Assembly (NCBI GenBank): GCA_947629065.1
Contig: CANRCH010000123.1
Coordinates: 1 to 5,131, forward strand
From: an uncultured Aliarcobacter sp.
GTDB taxonomy: Bacteria > Campylobacterota > Campylobacteria > Campylobacterales > Arcobacteraceae
Reading direction: 5' to 3'
DNA: 5,131 bases
Shown here: positions 1 through 5,131 of the stretch, piece after piece
Layout: each line of letters begins with the position of its first letter
Numbering within the stretch: the stretch's first letter is position 1
Program-made: the position numbers and the translations under genes
The notes under the pieces: generated by a model
Told to the model about the DNA's origin: nothing
The model's input: the letters and a program-made list of their open reading frames with translations, nothing else
Database searches by the model: none

Positions 1-330
1 GAGTCAAAACTTGGTGAATATATGATAAATTTAGATACAAAAGATTTTGGAATCTATCAAATCAACCTAAAAACTGCACTAAATAGAAATAATTTAAAAG
101 ACACTGTTTGGAATAGAAACTTCCTTGCTTCAAAACTTGTTTCAGATTTTGATTTTGCTACAAAAAATGCAATTGATGAACTTGCATACTGGCAAAAAGT
201 TCATAAAAATAACTGGGCAAAAGTTTGGGGAAGTTATAACGCTGGGTTTAAATACAACTCTAAACAAGGAAAAGAGTACTCAAAACATATAGCTTCAATA
301 ATTCAAGAACTTAAAAAACTGGATGTTTAA
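1..330 (+). CDS. Lytic transglycosylase, SLT-type (C-terminal part, 5' end outside window)
   Basis: The frame is open from base 1 and encodes 109 residues ending at TAA 328-330. The ATG at 22 is internal, because the codons before it already read ESKLGEY. The family (GH23-like SLT domain) cleaves the MurNAc-GlcNAc bond of peptidoglycan in the periplasm. Three family motifs are visible in order. Glu1-Ser2 corresponds to the catalytic Glu-Ser. FGIYQIN at residues 16-22 is the G-x-x-Q-I-N motif, at about the usual distance from the Glu. SYNAG at 78-82 is the A/S-Y-N-A-G motif. A Tyr near residue 93 fits the conserved Tyr late in the domain. The protein ends soon after the domain, so there is no extra C-terminal domain. 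The signal peptide and N-terminal part lie outside the window, so the subtype (Slt, MltC/E-like or VirB1-like) cannot be decided. A strong hairpin follows the stop. The fold assignment is fairly secure; the catalytic role of Glu1 is inferred from motif spacing. Confidence 0.78.
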   Translation, partial: ESKLGEYMINLDTKDFGIYQINLKTALNRNNLKDTVWNRNFLASKLVSDFDFATKNAIDELAYWQKVHKNNWAKVWGSYNAGFKYNSKQGKEYSKHIASIIQELKKLDV

Positions 331-363
331 AACTAGATTTTACTAAAAATTATATATGCAATT

Positions 364-406
364 AAAAAAGCCAAGGTGAAATTCACTTTGGCTTTTTTGG
401 TTTTTT
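364..406. terminator. Rho-independent terminator, probably bidirectional
   Basis: A near-perfect inverted repeat has its left arm at 364-379 (six A, then GCCAAGGTGA) and its right arm at 383-398 (TCACTTTGGC, then six T), with a 3-base AAT loop and one G-T wobble. A second T run follows at 401-406. Because A and T runs flank the GC-containing core on both sides, it can end transcription from the plus-strand transglycosylase gene (stop at 330) and from the minus-strand operon whose last stop is at 436. It is the clearest terminator in the window. Confidence 0.88.
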
Positions 407-410
407 GGAA

Positions 411-428
411 CTAAGAAATTGTTCTTAG
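411..428. repeat. Small inverted repeat (7-bp arms)
   Basis: CTAAGAA at 411-417 is mirrored by TTCTTAG at 422-428 around a 4-base loop. It sits between the minus-strand acetyltransferase stop (436) and the main terminator. It has no T run of its own and is AT-rich, so it may only assist termination of the minus-strand operon, protect the 3' end, or be chance. Confidence 0.4.
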
Positions 429-435
429 CTAAAAA

Positions 436-990
436 TTAAATCTCTTTTATCATATGATAAAACTTACTTCCAGAAACTTCTAGTGTATCATTTATGCAAA
501 AGCCCATTTTTTCATATAAATTTCTAGCTTTTTCTTTTTTATAATCCACTAAAAGTGAAGTTTTTTTAAAGCCTTTTTCTTTTGCTAAATCAAAGAAATA
601 GGCAAAAAACTCTTTTGCAATTCCTTGCCCTTGAAACTTTTCATCTACACTTATAGTATCAAGATAAAACTCATTTGTAAAACACTCTTTTTCAAAACTA
701 TCTTTAAATATTCCTTTGCTTTTTAATTCATCAAGCATTGGTTTATCCAAAGTTTCAAGATCATTTGAAGAGTAGGCTATTAAAATTCCTACTGTTTTTT
801 GCTCTTTTGTATATGTGTAAATATTATTGTGTGAAAGCCTACAAATATCCATTTGTATATATTTTTCCAAAGTTTTTACAACTTTTTCTGGCTCTTTTTC
901 ACCTGTTAGTGTATTTGCAATATCATCTATTGCATTTACTATTAGATTTGAGATATTTTCAATATTTTGTTTATTCGCTTTTTGTATCAT
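436..990 (-). CDS. GNAT-family N-acetyltransferase
   Basis: This 184-residue protein has the Gcn5-related acetyltransferase fold, which transfers an acetyl group from acetyl-CoA to an amine and is normally cytoplasmic. The acetyl-CoA site (motif A) is visible as LDTISVDEKFQGQGIA at residues 110-125: a beta strand followed by Q120-G-Q-G123-I-A125, the Q/R-x-x-G-x-G/A pyrophosphate loop, then the amphipathic helix EFFAYFFDLAKEKG. Motif B is ARNLYEKMGF at 155-164, with the usual Asn, Tyr and Gly-Phe. The N-terminal ~60 residues are helical, polar and not diagnostic. The start ATG (988-990) overlaps the TGA of the upstream 500-residue PLP enzyme as ATGA, which suggests translational coupling and fixes the start; the independent Shine-Dalgarno (GGATAT, about 5 bases upstream) is weak. 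The substrate is unknown. The operon position hints at an amino acid or sulfur compound, but many GNATs ride in unrelated operons. Confidence 0.85.
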   Translation of the reverse strand: MIQKANKQNIENISNLIVNAIDDIANTLTGEKEPEKVVKTLEKYIQMDICRLSHNNIYTYTKEQKTVGILIAYSSNDLETLDKPMLDELKSKGIFKDSFEKECFTNEFYLDTISVDEKFQGQGIAKEFFAYFFDLAKEKGFKKTSLLVDYKKEKARNLYEKMGFCINDTLEVSGSKFYHMIKEI

Positions 991-2489
991 AATATATCCA
1001 AAATTTTTAAAAACTCATTTTTTATATCATCTATATTTTCAATTCCAACAGAAATTCGAATTAGATTTTTTGGAAGTTCTATTTTTTCTAGAAACTCTTT
1101 ACCACTTTTACTTGTTATTAAATCATAGTGTGCCAAATATGTATAAGGCATAAGAAGAGTAAATTCAGTTCCAAGGCTTGGACCTTTTGCGAAGTTTAGA
1201 TTATCGTAAATTTTTTCAAAATTATTTTCTATATAAATTGATACTATTCCACAAAGACTATTTTCATCAATCATTAGTTTTTGATAATTCTCAAAATTTT
1301 CTTCATCTAAACATGAATAAACCTTTGAAATATAGGGTAAAGTAGGTAAAAACTCTATAAGCTCTTTTGTATTTTGAGATATTTTTTTCACTCTTTTTTC
1401 ATAATTTACAATCTCTTTTGCCATTCTTTGCATATCTTTTATATATGGTTCATCACTTTGTTTAAAGAGTTCATTTTTGATATGAGAGATTTTGAAATTG
1501 CTATTTAAAACTATTGCACCCATTAAAACATCGGCATTTCCACAAGCAAATTTTGTCAAACTTTCTACAAAAATATCAGCATAAGGCTTTAAATTTAGAT
1601 TATAAGGAGTTGCAAAAGTTGAGTCAATTACCAAAACAATATTATATCTATCGCAAAGTTTTCGTAGTTTTTCCAAATTTGCAGTTTTTACAAGTGGATT
1701 TGTAGGAACTTCAGTGATTATGCAAGATACTCTATTTCCTTGCTCTTTTAGATAAATTTCAAGCTCATCTAAATTTGTAACATCATAAAAAACTTTGCTC
1801 TCTTCAAAATAGTGATTTACAATATTTGTAGTATCCAAATATAGCCATCCAAACTGGATTAAAATAGTTTTTCCATTTCTTGCTTGGATATTTTTTACAC
1901 CTTTTAAAACACTATAAATTGCATTCATTCCAGATGGACTCAAACATATATTCTCTTTTTCTTCTTTGTAGGCTTCAGCCAAAGTTTTTAAAATAATATC
2001 TTTTGAAATTTCATCTTTTTCTAGCTCTTCAGAGTGCTTTTTATCTATTAATTTCAAATTAAATAAATAATCTTCAGCAAGTCTAGAACTCAAGTTATAT
2101 CCCACATATTGAATAAACTTTAAAACCTTTTGATGCTGTCTTCCTTTTAAAACTTGTATTACTCCAAAGGGTTCAAAAAACTCAAATTTATTATGAATAA
2201 AATATCTACAACTTACAACTTCTACTGCTTTTTTACTGCTTAATAGTACAAGTTCATATTCATTTGATACATTATATTTCTCTTTTAAATAAGTTGCCAA
2301 TTTTTTTAAATAAGGGTGTATTACAAACCTTGGATATGCAACAGTTATTTTTTCTAAAATCTCTGGCGTTTGCTCTTCATAATCTATCACATCTTGTAAA
2401 GTTGGCATGGAAGTTGAAACTGCGTGAATATTATTTTGTGGAAGAGTCTCTCCACAAGCTATTGCTTTAAAATTTGAACTATTTTTCAT
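987..2489 (-). CDS. Fungal-type cystathionine gamma-synthase-like PLP enzyme with N-terminal extension
   Basis: This 500-residue protein is of the Cys/Met-metabolism PLP family (fold type I), over 100 residues longer than ordinary MetB (about 380-390). The PLP core lies in roughly residues 180-500. SPSGMNAIY at 184-192 is the phosphate-binding loop. EVPTNPLVK (260-268) and IDSTFATP (288-295) carry the Asp that pairs with the PLP nitrogen. SLTKF puts the Schiff-base Lys at 313. SVGIEN at 480-485 is the C-terminal family signature. The first ~180 residues have no counterpart in E. coli MetB or MetC but resemble the extension of fungal cystathionine gamma-synthase (Str2 type): HAVSTSMPT (22-30), YEEQ near 38, YPRFVIHP (52-59), GYNLSSR (130-136). 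The late GPSLGTEFTL and YTYLAHY stretches are also fungal-like. The expected reaction is O-acyl-homoserine plus cysteine to cystathionine in the cytoplasm; I infer this from resemblance. It starts 13 bp after the upstream MetB-like stop with only a weak AAAAG ribosome site, and its stop overlaps the GNAT start. Confidence 0.8.
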   Translation of the reverse strand: MKNSSNFKAIACGETLPQNNIHAVSTSMPTLQDVIDYEEQTPEILEKITVAYPRFVIHPYLKKLATYLKEKYNVSNEYELVLLSSKKAVEVVSCRYFIHNKFEFFEPFGVIQVLKGRQHQKVLKFIQYVGYNLSSRLAEDYLFNLKLIDKKHSEELEKDEISKDIILKTLAEAYKEEKENICLSPSGMNAIYSVLKGVKNIQARNGKTILIQFGWLYLDTTNIVNHYFEESKVFYDVTNLDELEIYLKEQGNRVSCIITEVPTNPLVKTANLEKLRKLCDRYNIVLVIDSTFATPYNLNLKPYADIFVESLTKFACGNADVLMGAIVLNSNFKISHIKNELFKQSDEPYIKDMQRMAKEIVNYEKRVKKISQNTKELIEFLPTLPYISKVYSCLDEENFENYQKLMIDENSLCGIVSIYIENNFEKIYDNLNFAKGPSLGTEFTLLMPYTYLAHYDLITSKSGKEFLEKIELPKNLIRISVGIENIDDIKNEFLKILDIL

Positions 2490-2502
2490 TATCTTTTAAC
2501 TT

Positions 2503-3654
2503 CTATTTTAAGGCTTTTAAAATATCTTCTTTTAAATCTTTTAAATTTTCAAATCCAATAGAAAATCGAACCGTACTATCACTAATTCCAATTGCTTCAA
2601 GTTCAGCTTTTGAAAAAGATGCGTGAGATATTTTACTAGGAATTTCAGCTCTACTATCAGGACTTCCAAAAGAGCATTTTTCACCAAAGATTTTTGCATT
2701 TTTAATAAATTTTTCTGCTAATTCAACACTTTTAAAATCAGCACAAAAAACAGCTGGAATTATCTTCATTTGCTCTTTTGCTAATTTTCTTTGGGGATGA
2801 GATTTAAGACTTGCGTTAGTAACTCTTTTTATAAAATCTTGATTTTCAAGCCAAGATGCAAGTTTTTTACTAGATTTTTCTTGTGCTTTCATTCTCACCT
2901 TTAAGCTAGAAACTCCAAGTGAAATTAAAAATACATCAAGTGGGTTTTGGTTTCTTCCAAAGGCGTTTGAATAAAAACTAAGCTTCTCAAACCACTCTTT
3001 CTTTTTTGCAACAACTGCACCAGCAATTACGCTACCGTGACCACTTATAAATTTTGTTGTAGAAAATAAGCTAAAATCAGCTCCTAAATCAAGAGGTTTT
3101 TGGCTAATAAAAGTTGCAAGTGAGTTATCAACTGCAAAAAGAGTTTTGTATTTTTTACAAATTTTTGAAATAGCAGCCAAATCAACTATTTTAAGTCCAG
3201 GATTTGTAGGGCTTTCACATAAAACTAAATCTACACTTGAAGTTTTTAAAATATTCTCAAAACCTTTTAAATCATTGAAGTTTGCAAAAATTACATTTAA
3301 ATTATATTTATCTTTATAAATTTTTAGAAGTCTAAAAGTCCCACCATAACAATCAGCCTCTACCAAAATTGTAGAGTTTGCTTTTAAAACTGTCTCAAAA
3401 AGCAAGGCAACACTTGCAATTCCTGTGTGAGTACAAACAGCACCAGAGCCATTTTCAGCATAGGCAAAAAAGTTTTCTAAAGTTTGTCTAGTTGGATTTC
3501 CACTTCTTGTGTAGTCATAAATATTATCACCACTTTGTGCTTTTAAATCAAAAGTAGCTGTATTATAAATAGGAAAATGTGAAGCTCCTGTGCTATCTTT
3601 TATAGGTGCAAACTCTTTTAAATGGCAAAGTGCAGTATCTAGATTTTTGTACAT
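2503..3654 (-). CDS. metB: Cystathionine gamma-synthase/lyase-type trans-sulfuration enzyme (MetB-like)
   Basis: This 383-residue protein matches E. coli MetB (386) in length and in motif order. YTRSGNPT (48-55) gives the Tyr and Arg that bind the PLP phosphate of the partner subunit. THTGIAS (75-81) parallels the TNTGMSA loop of MetB. DCYGGTFRL (101-109) carries the ring-stacking Tyr103. ESPTNP is at 147-152, VDNS with Asp176 follows, and STTKF places the PLP Lys at 201. TVRFSIGFEN (361-370) holds the substrate-carboxylate Arg363. Members make cystathionine from O-acyl-homoserine and cysteine, cleave it (gamma- or beta-lyase), or use sulfide directly, acting in the cytoplasm as tetramers. 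Specificity is not decided here: the SLGGVES element, whose Glu is a specificity determinant in MetB and cystathionine gamma-lyase, reads SFGSPDS with Asp333. It heads the three-gene operon, has a good AAGGA ribosome site about 5 bases before ATG, and a sigma70-like promoter. The family call is firm; the symbol is provisional and metC-type activity is possible. Confidence 0.85.
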   Translation of the reverse strand: MYKNLDTALCHLKEFAPIKDSTGASHFPIYNTATFDLKAQSGDNIYDYTRSGNPTRQTLENFFAYAENGSGAVCTHTGIASVALLFETVLKANSTILVEADCYGGTFRLLKIYKDKYNLNVIFANFNDLKGFENILKTSSVDLVLCESPTNPGLKIVDLAAISKICKKYKTLFAVDNSLATFISQKPLDLGADFSLFSTTKFISGHGSVIAGAVVAKKKEWFEKLSFYSNAFGRNQNPLDVFLISLGVSSLKVRMKAQEKSSKKLASWLENQDFIKRVTNASLKSHPQRKLAKEQMKIIPAVFCADFKSVELAEKFIKNAKIFGEKCSFGSPDSRAEIPSKISHASFSKAELEAIGISDSTVRFSIGFENLKDLKEDILKALK

Positions 3655-3661
3655 AAATATC

Positions 3662-3666
3662 CTTAA
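3662..3666 (-). promoter_or_regulatory. Shine-Dalgarno of the MetB-like gene
   Basis: Read on the minus strand, the bases before the ATG at 3654 are TTTAAGGATATTTATG. The AAGGA core lies a short distance upstream of the start. This is the best ribosome site in the minus-strand operon and supports the chosen start and the gene's place as first cistron. Confidence 0.6.
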
Positions 3667-3685
3667 ATATCTTCATTTTTGATGA

Positions 3686-3713
3686 ATTCTATCTAATATA
3701 TACTAAGTGTAAA
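3686..3713 (-). promoter_or_regulatory. Putative sigma70 promoter of the trans-sulfuration operon
   Basis: On the minus strand, TTTACA (3708-3713) resembles a -35 box and TAGAAT (3686-3691) a -10 box, separated by a 16-base AT-rich spacer containing TATATATT. Transcription would start near 3679, giving a leader of about 25 bases, too short for a SAM riboswitch or T-box. It lies in the 89-bp gap after the DUF2459 gene, on the same strand. No convincing terminator separates the two, so read-through is also possible. Confidence 0.5.
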
Positions 3714-3743
3714 GAAATAAGAGAAGTTTCTTAAAATAGATTT

Positions 3744-4430
3744 CTAATTTTTTACTTTTCGAAACTGAAAAAGTATTCCTTTATCAAAGGCTACCCATTT
3801 ACTAGATGGCATTTGTGCTTCTTTTAGAAGATTATTTGTCCAAGTATTGCAAGTGTGAAAAATGCTATAACTTCCAAATGCTTCATAAAATGCGTCATTT
3901 TGTCCATATTGTGCATTGGTTTTTACTAAAATAGTTTTTCCATCACTGTATTTTAGATTTTGTTTTATTATTGATACAATTCTTGCATATTGTGGTCTTG
4001 AGATTTTATATGAAAATGTTAAATAATCTTCAAAAATCTCTTTATAAAAAGTGGTGTGAATTAAAGTATTTCCAATTCCACTTGCAGCAATAATTGCAGT
4101 TGATACTTTTAAATCTTTCCATTCAGGTGTATCTATATAAAAACCTCTATCTCCCCAACCAATGGCAATATAGTTAAAATCTTTACTTTTTGATAGAGTG
4201 TTTTCAAAAGGGAAAAACTTTGTCCAATCTATAGTATCTGTAAAAATAGGTAGTACAATATCAGTGTGAACACCATTTGATTTTATAAAAACTTCAATTT
4301 CAGGTTCTTGCTCTTTTAGGATTTTATTTGACATTCTTGATAGTACAAATTCACTTGTAAGATAAGAAATAGTTATTAAAACAATGAATAATAAAAAATA
4401 AATAAGTGCTTTTACAACTTTTTTCAACAT
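3744..4430 (-). CDS. DUF2459 (TIGR02117-type) membrane-anchored protein of unknown function
   Basis: This 228-residue protein starts with MLKK and a hydrophobic segment at about residues 7-30, with no clear cleavage site. It is probably an inner-membrane signal anchor with the remaining domain in the periplasm. I recognise the soluble part as DUF2459, also described as a conserved hypothetical found near urease genes (TIGR02117). Signature stretches are SNGVHTD (51-57), IAIGWGDRGFY (88-98) with TPEWKDL after it, FHTCNTWTNNLL (191-202), and a C-terminal PSSKWVAFDKG (208-218). His55 and the Cys194-Asn195 pair stand out as candidate active-site residues, because thiol-hydrolase folds of the papain/NlpC type use such a pair, but no activity is known to me. 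No urease gene is seen in the window. The bases before ATG read GTGGGGTA, a G run unusually close to the start. Its gene is divergent from the sixA-like gene and lies upstream of the trans-sulfuration operon. Confidence 0.8.
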   Translation of the reverse strand: MLKKVVKALIYFLLFIVLITISYLTSEFVLSRMSNKILKEQEPEIEVFIKSNGVHTDIVLPIFTDTIDWTKFFPFENTLSKSKDFNYIAIGWGDRGFYIDTPEWKDLKVSTAIIAASGIGNTLIHTTFYKEIFEDYLTFSYKISRPQYARIVSIIKQNLKYSDGKTILVKTNAQYGQNDAFYEAFGSYSIFHTCNTWTNNLLKEAQMPSSKWVAFDKGILFQFRKVKN

Positions 4431-4460
4431 TACCCCACAAAATCAATATTCAAGAGTGCT

Positions 4461-4468
4461 ATTTTATA
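4461..4468 (-). promoter_or_regulatory. Possible -10 region of the DUF2459 gene
   Basis: On the minus strand this reads TATAAAAT, about 30 bases before the ATG at 4430, a plausible -10 element with no clear -35 box upstream. Sigma70 promoters of Campylobacterota often lack a strong -35, so this is acceptable but weak, since TA-rich octamers are common in this sequence. Confidence 0.35.
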
Positions 4469-4489
4469 TTTATTTTATAAAAATGTGGT

Positions 4490-4495
4490 TAAAAT
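4490..4495 (+). promoter_or_regulatory. Possible -10 region of the sixA-like gene
   Basis: TAAAAT follows a GTGGT, giving an imperfect extended -10 look, about 33 bases before the ATG at 4529. The upstream bases are T- and A-rich without a recognisable -35 box. Together with the opposite-facing element at 4461-4468 it makes the 98-bp gap between the two divergent genes a shared promoter region. Evidence is only motif resemblance and position. Confidence 0.35.
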
Positions 4496-4528
4496 CAAGG
4501 ATATTTAAAAAATAATTAGAAGAGAGAT

Positions 4529-5008
4529 ATGAAAAGATTATATATTACAAGACATACTACAAAAGATAGAGAGAGTATACAAGAGTATGATTATGATATT
4601 ATATTAACAGAAGAAGGTAAGCAAAAAGCAAAGCAGATGGCTCTGAATTTAAGAGATAAAAATCCCAAAATAGATTTAATAGTTGCAAGTCCAGCAATAA
4701 GAACACGAGAAACGGCTGAAATTTTTGCAAGTACTTTAGATTATAGAAAAACTATAATGTATAATGAAGTGCTTTATATGGCATTTTTAAATGAGTTGCT
4801 TGAAACTATTTCATACACTTTTGATAGTGTTGAAAATATGCTTTTAGTTGGTCATAATCCATCTTTAACAGCACTTGCTCTTACACTGGTTGGATTTAAA
4901 GAAAAGTTTGAAGAGGGTGCTTTGATGTTGATTGAGTTTGATTGTAACTCTTGGATTGATATTAGTAAATCAAATGCTAGATTAATTAGCTATGAAAAAG
5001 CAATCTAG
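4529..5008 (+). CDS. sixA: SixA-like phosphohistidine phosphatase (histidine phosphatase superfamily)
   Basis: This 159-residue protein is the size of E. coli SixA (about 160), the shortest type of the histidine phosphatase (phosphoglycerate mutase-like) superfamily. LYITRHTTKD at the N-terminus contains the catalytic Arg8-His9 pair. ASPAIRTRETAE (53-64) supplies Arg58, the second phosphate-binding Arg of the S-P-x-x-R motif. LLVGHNPSL (105-113) supplies the second catalytic His109 with the G-H-N-P context typical of SixA. Glu80 and Glu83-like acidic positions are absent or shifted: only Glu80 (YNEVLY) is near the expected acid. E. coli SixA removes phosphate from phospho-His on HPt-type or phosphotransferase proteins in the cytoplasm; the target here is unknown. 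The start is supported by a purine-rich AGAAGAGAGAT just before ATG. The residue after RH is Thr rather than the more usual Ala or Gly. It is a single-gene unit, convergent with the gene at the right edge. Confidence 0.82.
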   Translation: MKRLYITRHTTKDRESIQEYDYDIILTEEGKQKAKQMALNLRDKNPKIDLIVASPAIRTRETAEIFASTLDYRKTIMYNEVLYMAFLNELLETISYTFDSVENMLLVGHNPSLTALALTLVGFKEKFEEGALMLIEFDCNSWIDISKSNARLISYEKAI

Positions 5009-5018
5009 CAAAAGATAA

Positions 5019-5050
5019 AGATTAAATATATAATTTTAATCTAGATTTTT
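5019..5050. terminator. Possible weak terminator between convergent genes
   Basis: AGATTAAA (5019-5026) and TTTAATCT (5035-5042) form a perfect 8-bp inverted repeat with an 8-base loop, followed by a T run at 5046-5050. It lies 10 bases after the sixA-like stop and overlaps the last codons of the minus-strand gene. The stem is nearly all A-T, so stability is poor and the call is tentative. Confidence 0.4.
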
Positions 5051-5131
5051 ATTTGATAGTGCCAAAAATGCTAGATTTGTAAGTTCAGTTAGAGTTTTTT
5101 GATCTAGTTTTTGCTCTTTTGTTAAAAATGA
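5036..5131 (-). CDS. C-terminal end of an unidentified protein (5' end outside window)
   Basis: On the minus strand one frame is open from the window edge to TAA at 5036-5038 and gives 31 residues ending in LSNKNLD. It includes TKEQKLDQKTLTELTNLAFL, a polar, Lys/Glu/Leu-rich, probably helical tail. Codon use (AAA, GAA, CTA, ACT) is like that of the neighbouring genes, and the stop falls 27 bp beyond the sixA-like stop, in a convergent arrangement. These points favour a true gene end over a chance open frame. No family can be recognised from so short a piece. Confidence 0.6.
   Translation of the reverse strand, partial: SFLTKEQKLDQKTLTELTNLAFLALSNKNLD

Noticed and set aside
738..1153. Overlapping plus-strand open frames (738-992 and 827-1153)
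   Set aside because: They lie antisense to the acetyltransferase and the 500-residue PLP gene, encode Phe/Leu/Tyr-rich low-complexity peptides typical of the reverse of AT-rich genes, and have no family motif or ribosome site.
1514..1705. Plus-strand open frame of 63 codons
   Set aside because: Entirely inside the PLP core of the minus-strand gene, which carries clear motifs in this stretch (Lys313, Asp289); no independent support.
2264..2470. Plus-strand open frame of 68 codons
   Set aside because: Antisense to the conserved N-terminal domain of the 500-residue enzyme; composition is that of a shadow frame.
987..3654. A recent tandem duplication or a broken copy of metB
   Set aside because: The two proteins share only the superfamily's core motifs, differ in length by 117 residues, and both frames are intact with all PLP-binding residues present.
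3712..3732. Inverted repeat AAGAAA...TTTCTT as a terminator of the DUF2459 gene
   Set aside because: Only a 6-bp A-T-rich stem with a 9-base loop and no convincing T run on the minus strand; too weak to annotate.
1..5131. Mobile element, CRISPR array, toxin-antitoxin pair, tRNA or phase-variable homopolymer tract
   Set aside because: No transposase, integrase or regularly spaced repeats were seen, no cloverleaf-like sequence, and no long G or C tract of the type used for phase variation in Campylobacterota; the frequent short A or T runs match overall composition.

Overview
The window comes from a strongly AT-rich bacterial genome with short intergenic gaps and A/T-ending codons. The gene content and the look of the proteins (a DUF2459/TIGR02117 membrane protein, a small SixA-type phosphatase, a tandem pair of trans-sulfuration enzymes) suggest a Campylobacterota species, most likely the Arcobacter/Aliarcobacter group. 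This placement rests on recognition and composition, not on a database search.

Layout, left to right. Positions 1-330 (+) hold the C-terminal part of a lytic transglycosylase; the window opens at what looks like its catalytic Glu codon. A strong, probably bidirectional hairpin terminator at 364-406 separates it from a minus-strand block. Read in transcription order, that block is: a MetB-like PLP enzyme (3654-2503); after a 13-bp gap, a 500-residue PLP enzyme that resembles fungal-type cystathionine gamma-synthase, with a long extra N-terminal domain (2489-987); and a GNAT acetyltransferase (990-436) whose start overlaps the preceding stop as ATGA. A good Shine-Dalgarno and a plausible sigma70 promoter lie just upstream of the first gene, so the three probably form one operon. 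Upstream, also on the minus strand, is a membrane-anchored DUF2459 protein (4430-3744). It is divergent from a SixA-like phosphohistidine phosphatase (4529-5008, +), with 98 bp of divergent promoter region between them. At the right edge the last 31 codons of an unidentified minus-strand gene end at 5036 and converge on the sixA-like gene.

Functionally, the core is sulfur amino acid metabolism. The two PLP proteins belong to the same Cys/Met-metabolism superfamily but to clearly different branches. One could make cystathionine from an O-acyl-homoserine and cysteine, and the other could cleave it or use another thiol. Which protein does which step cannot be settled from sequence reading alone. 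The translationally coupled GNAT may act on an amino acid or a toxic sulfur analogue, but that is speculation. The flanking genes (cell-wall lytic enzyme, DUF2459, SixA) look like ordinary neighbours rather than parts of one system. I see no mobile element, CRISPR array, tRNA or rRNA. The most unusual item is the fungal-type enzyme in a bacterial operon beside a conventional MetB paralogue.
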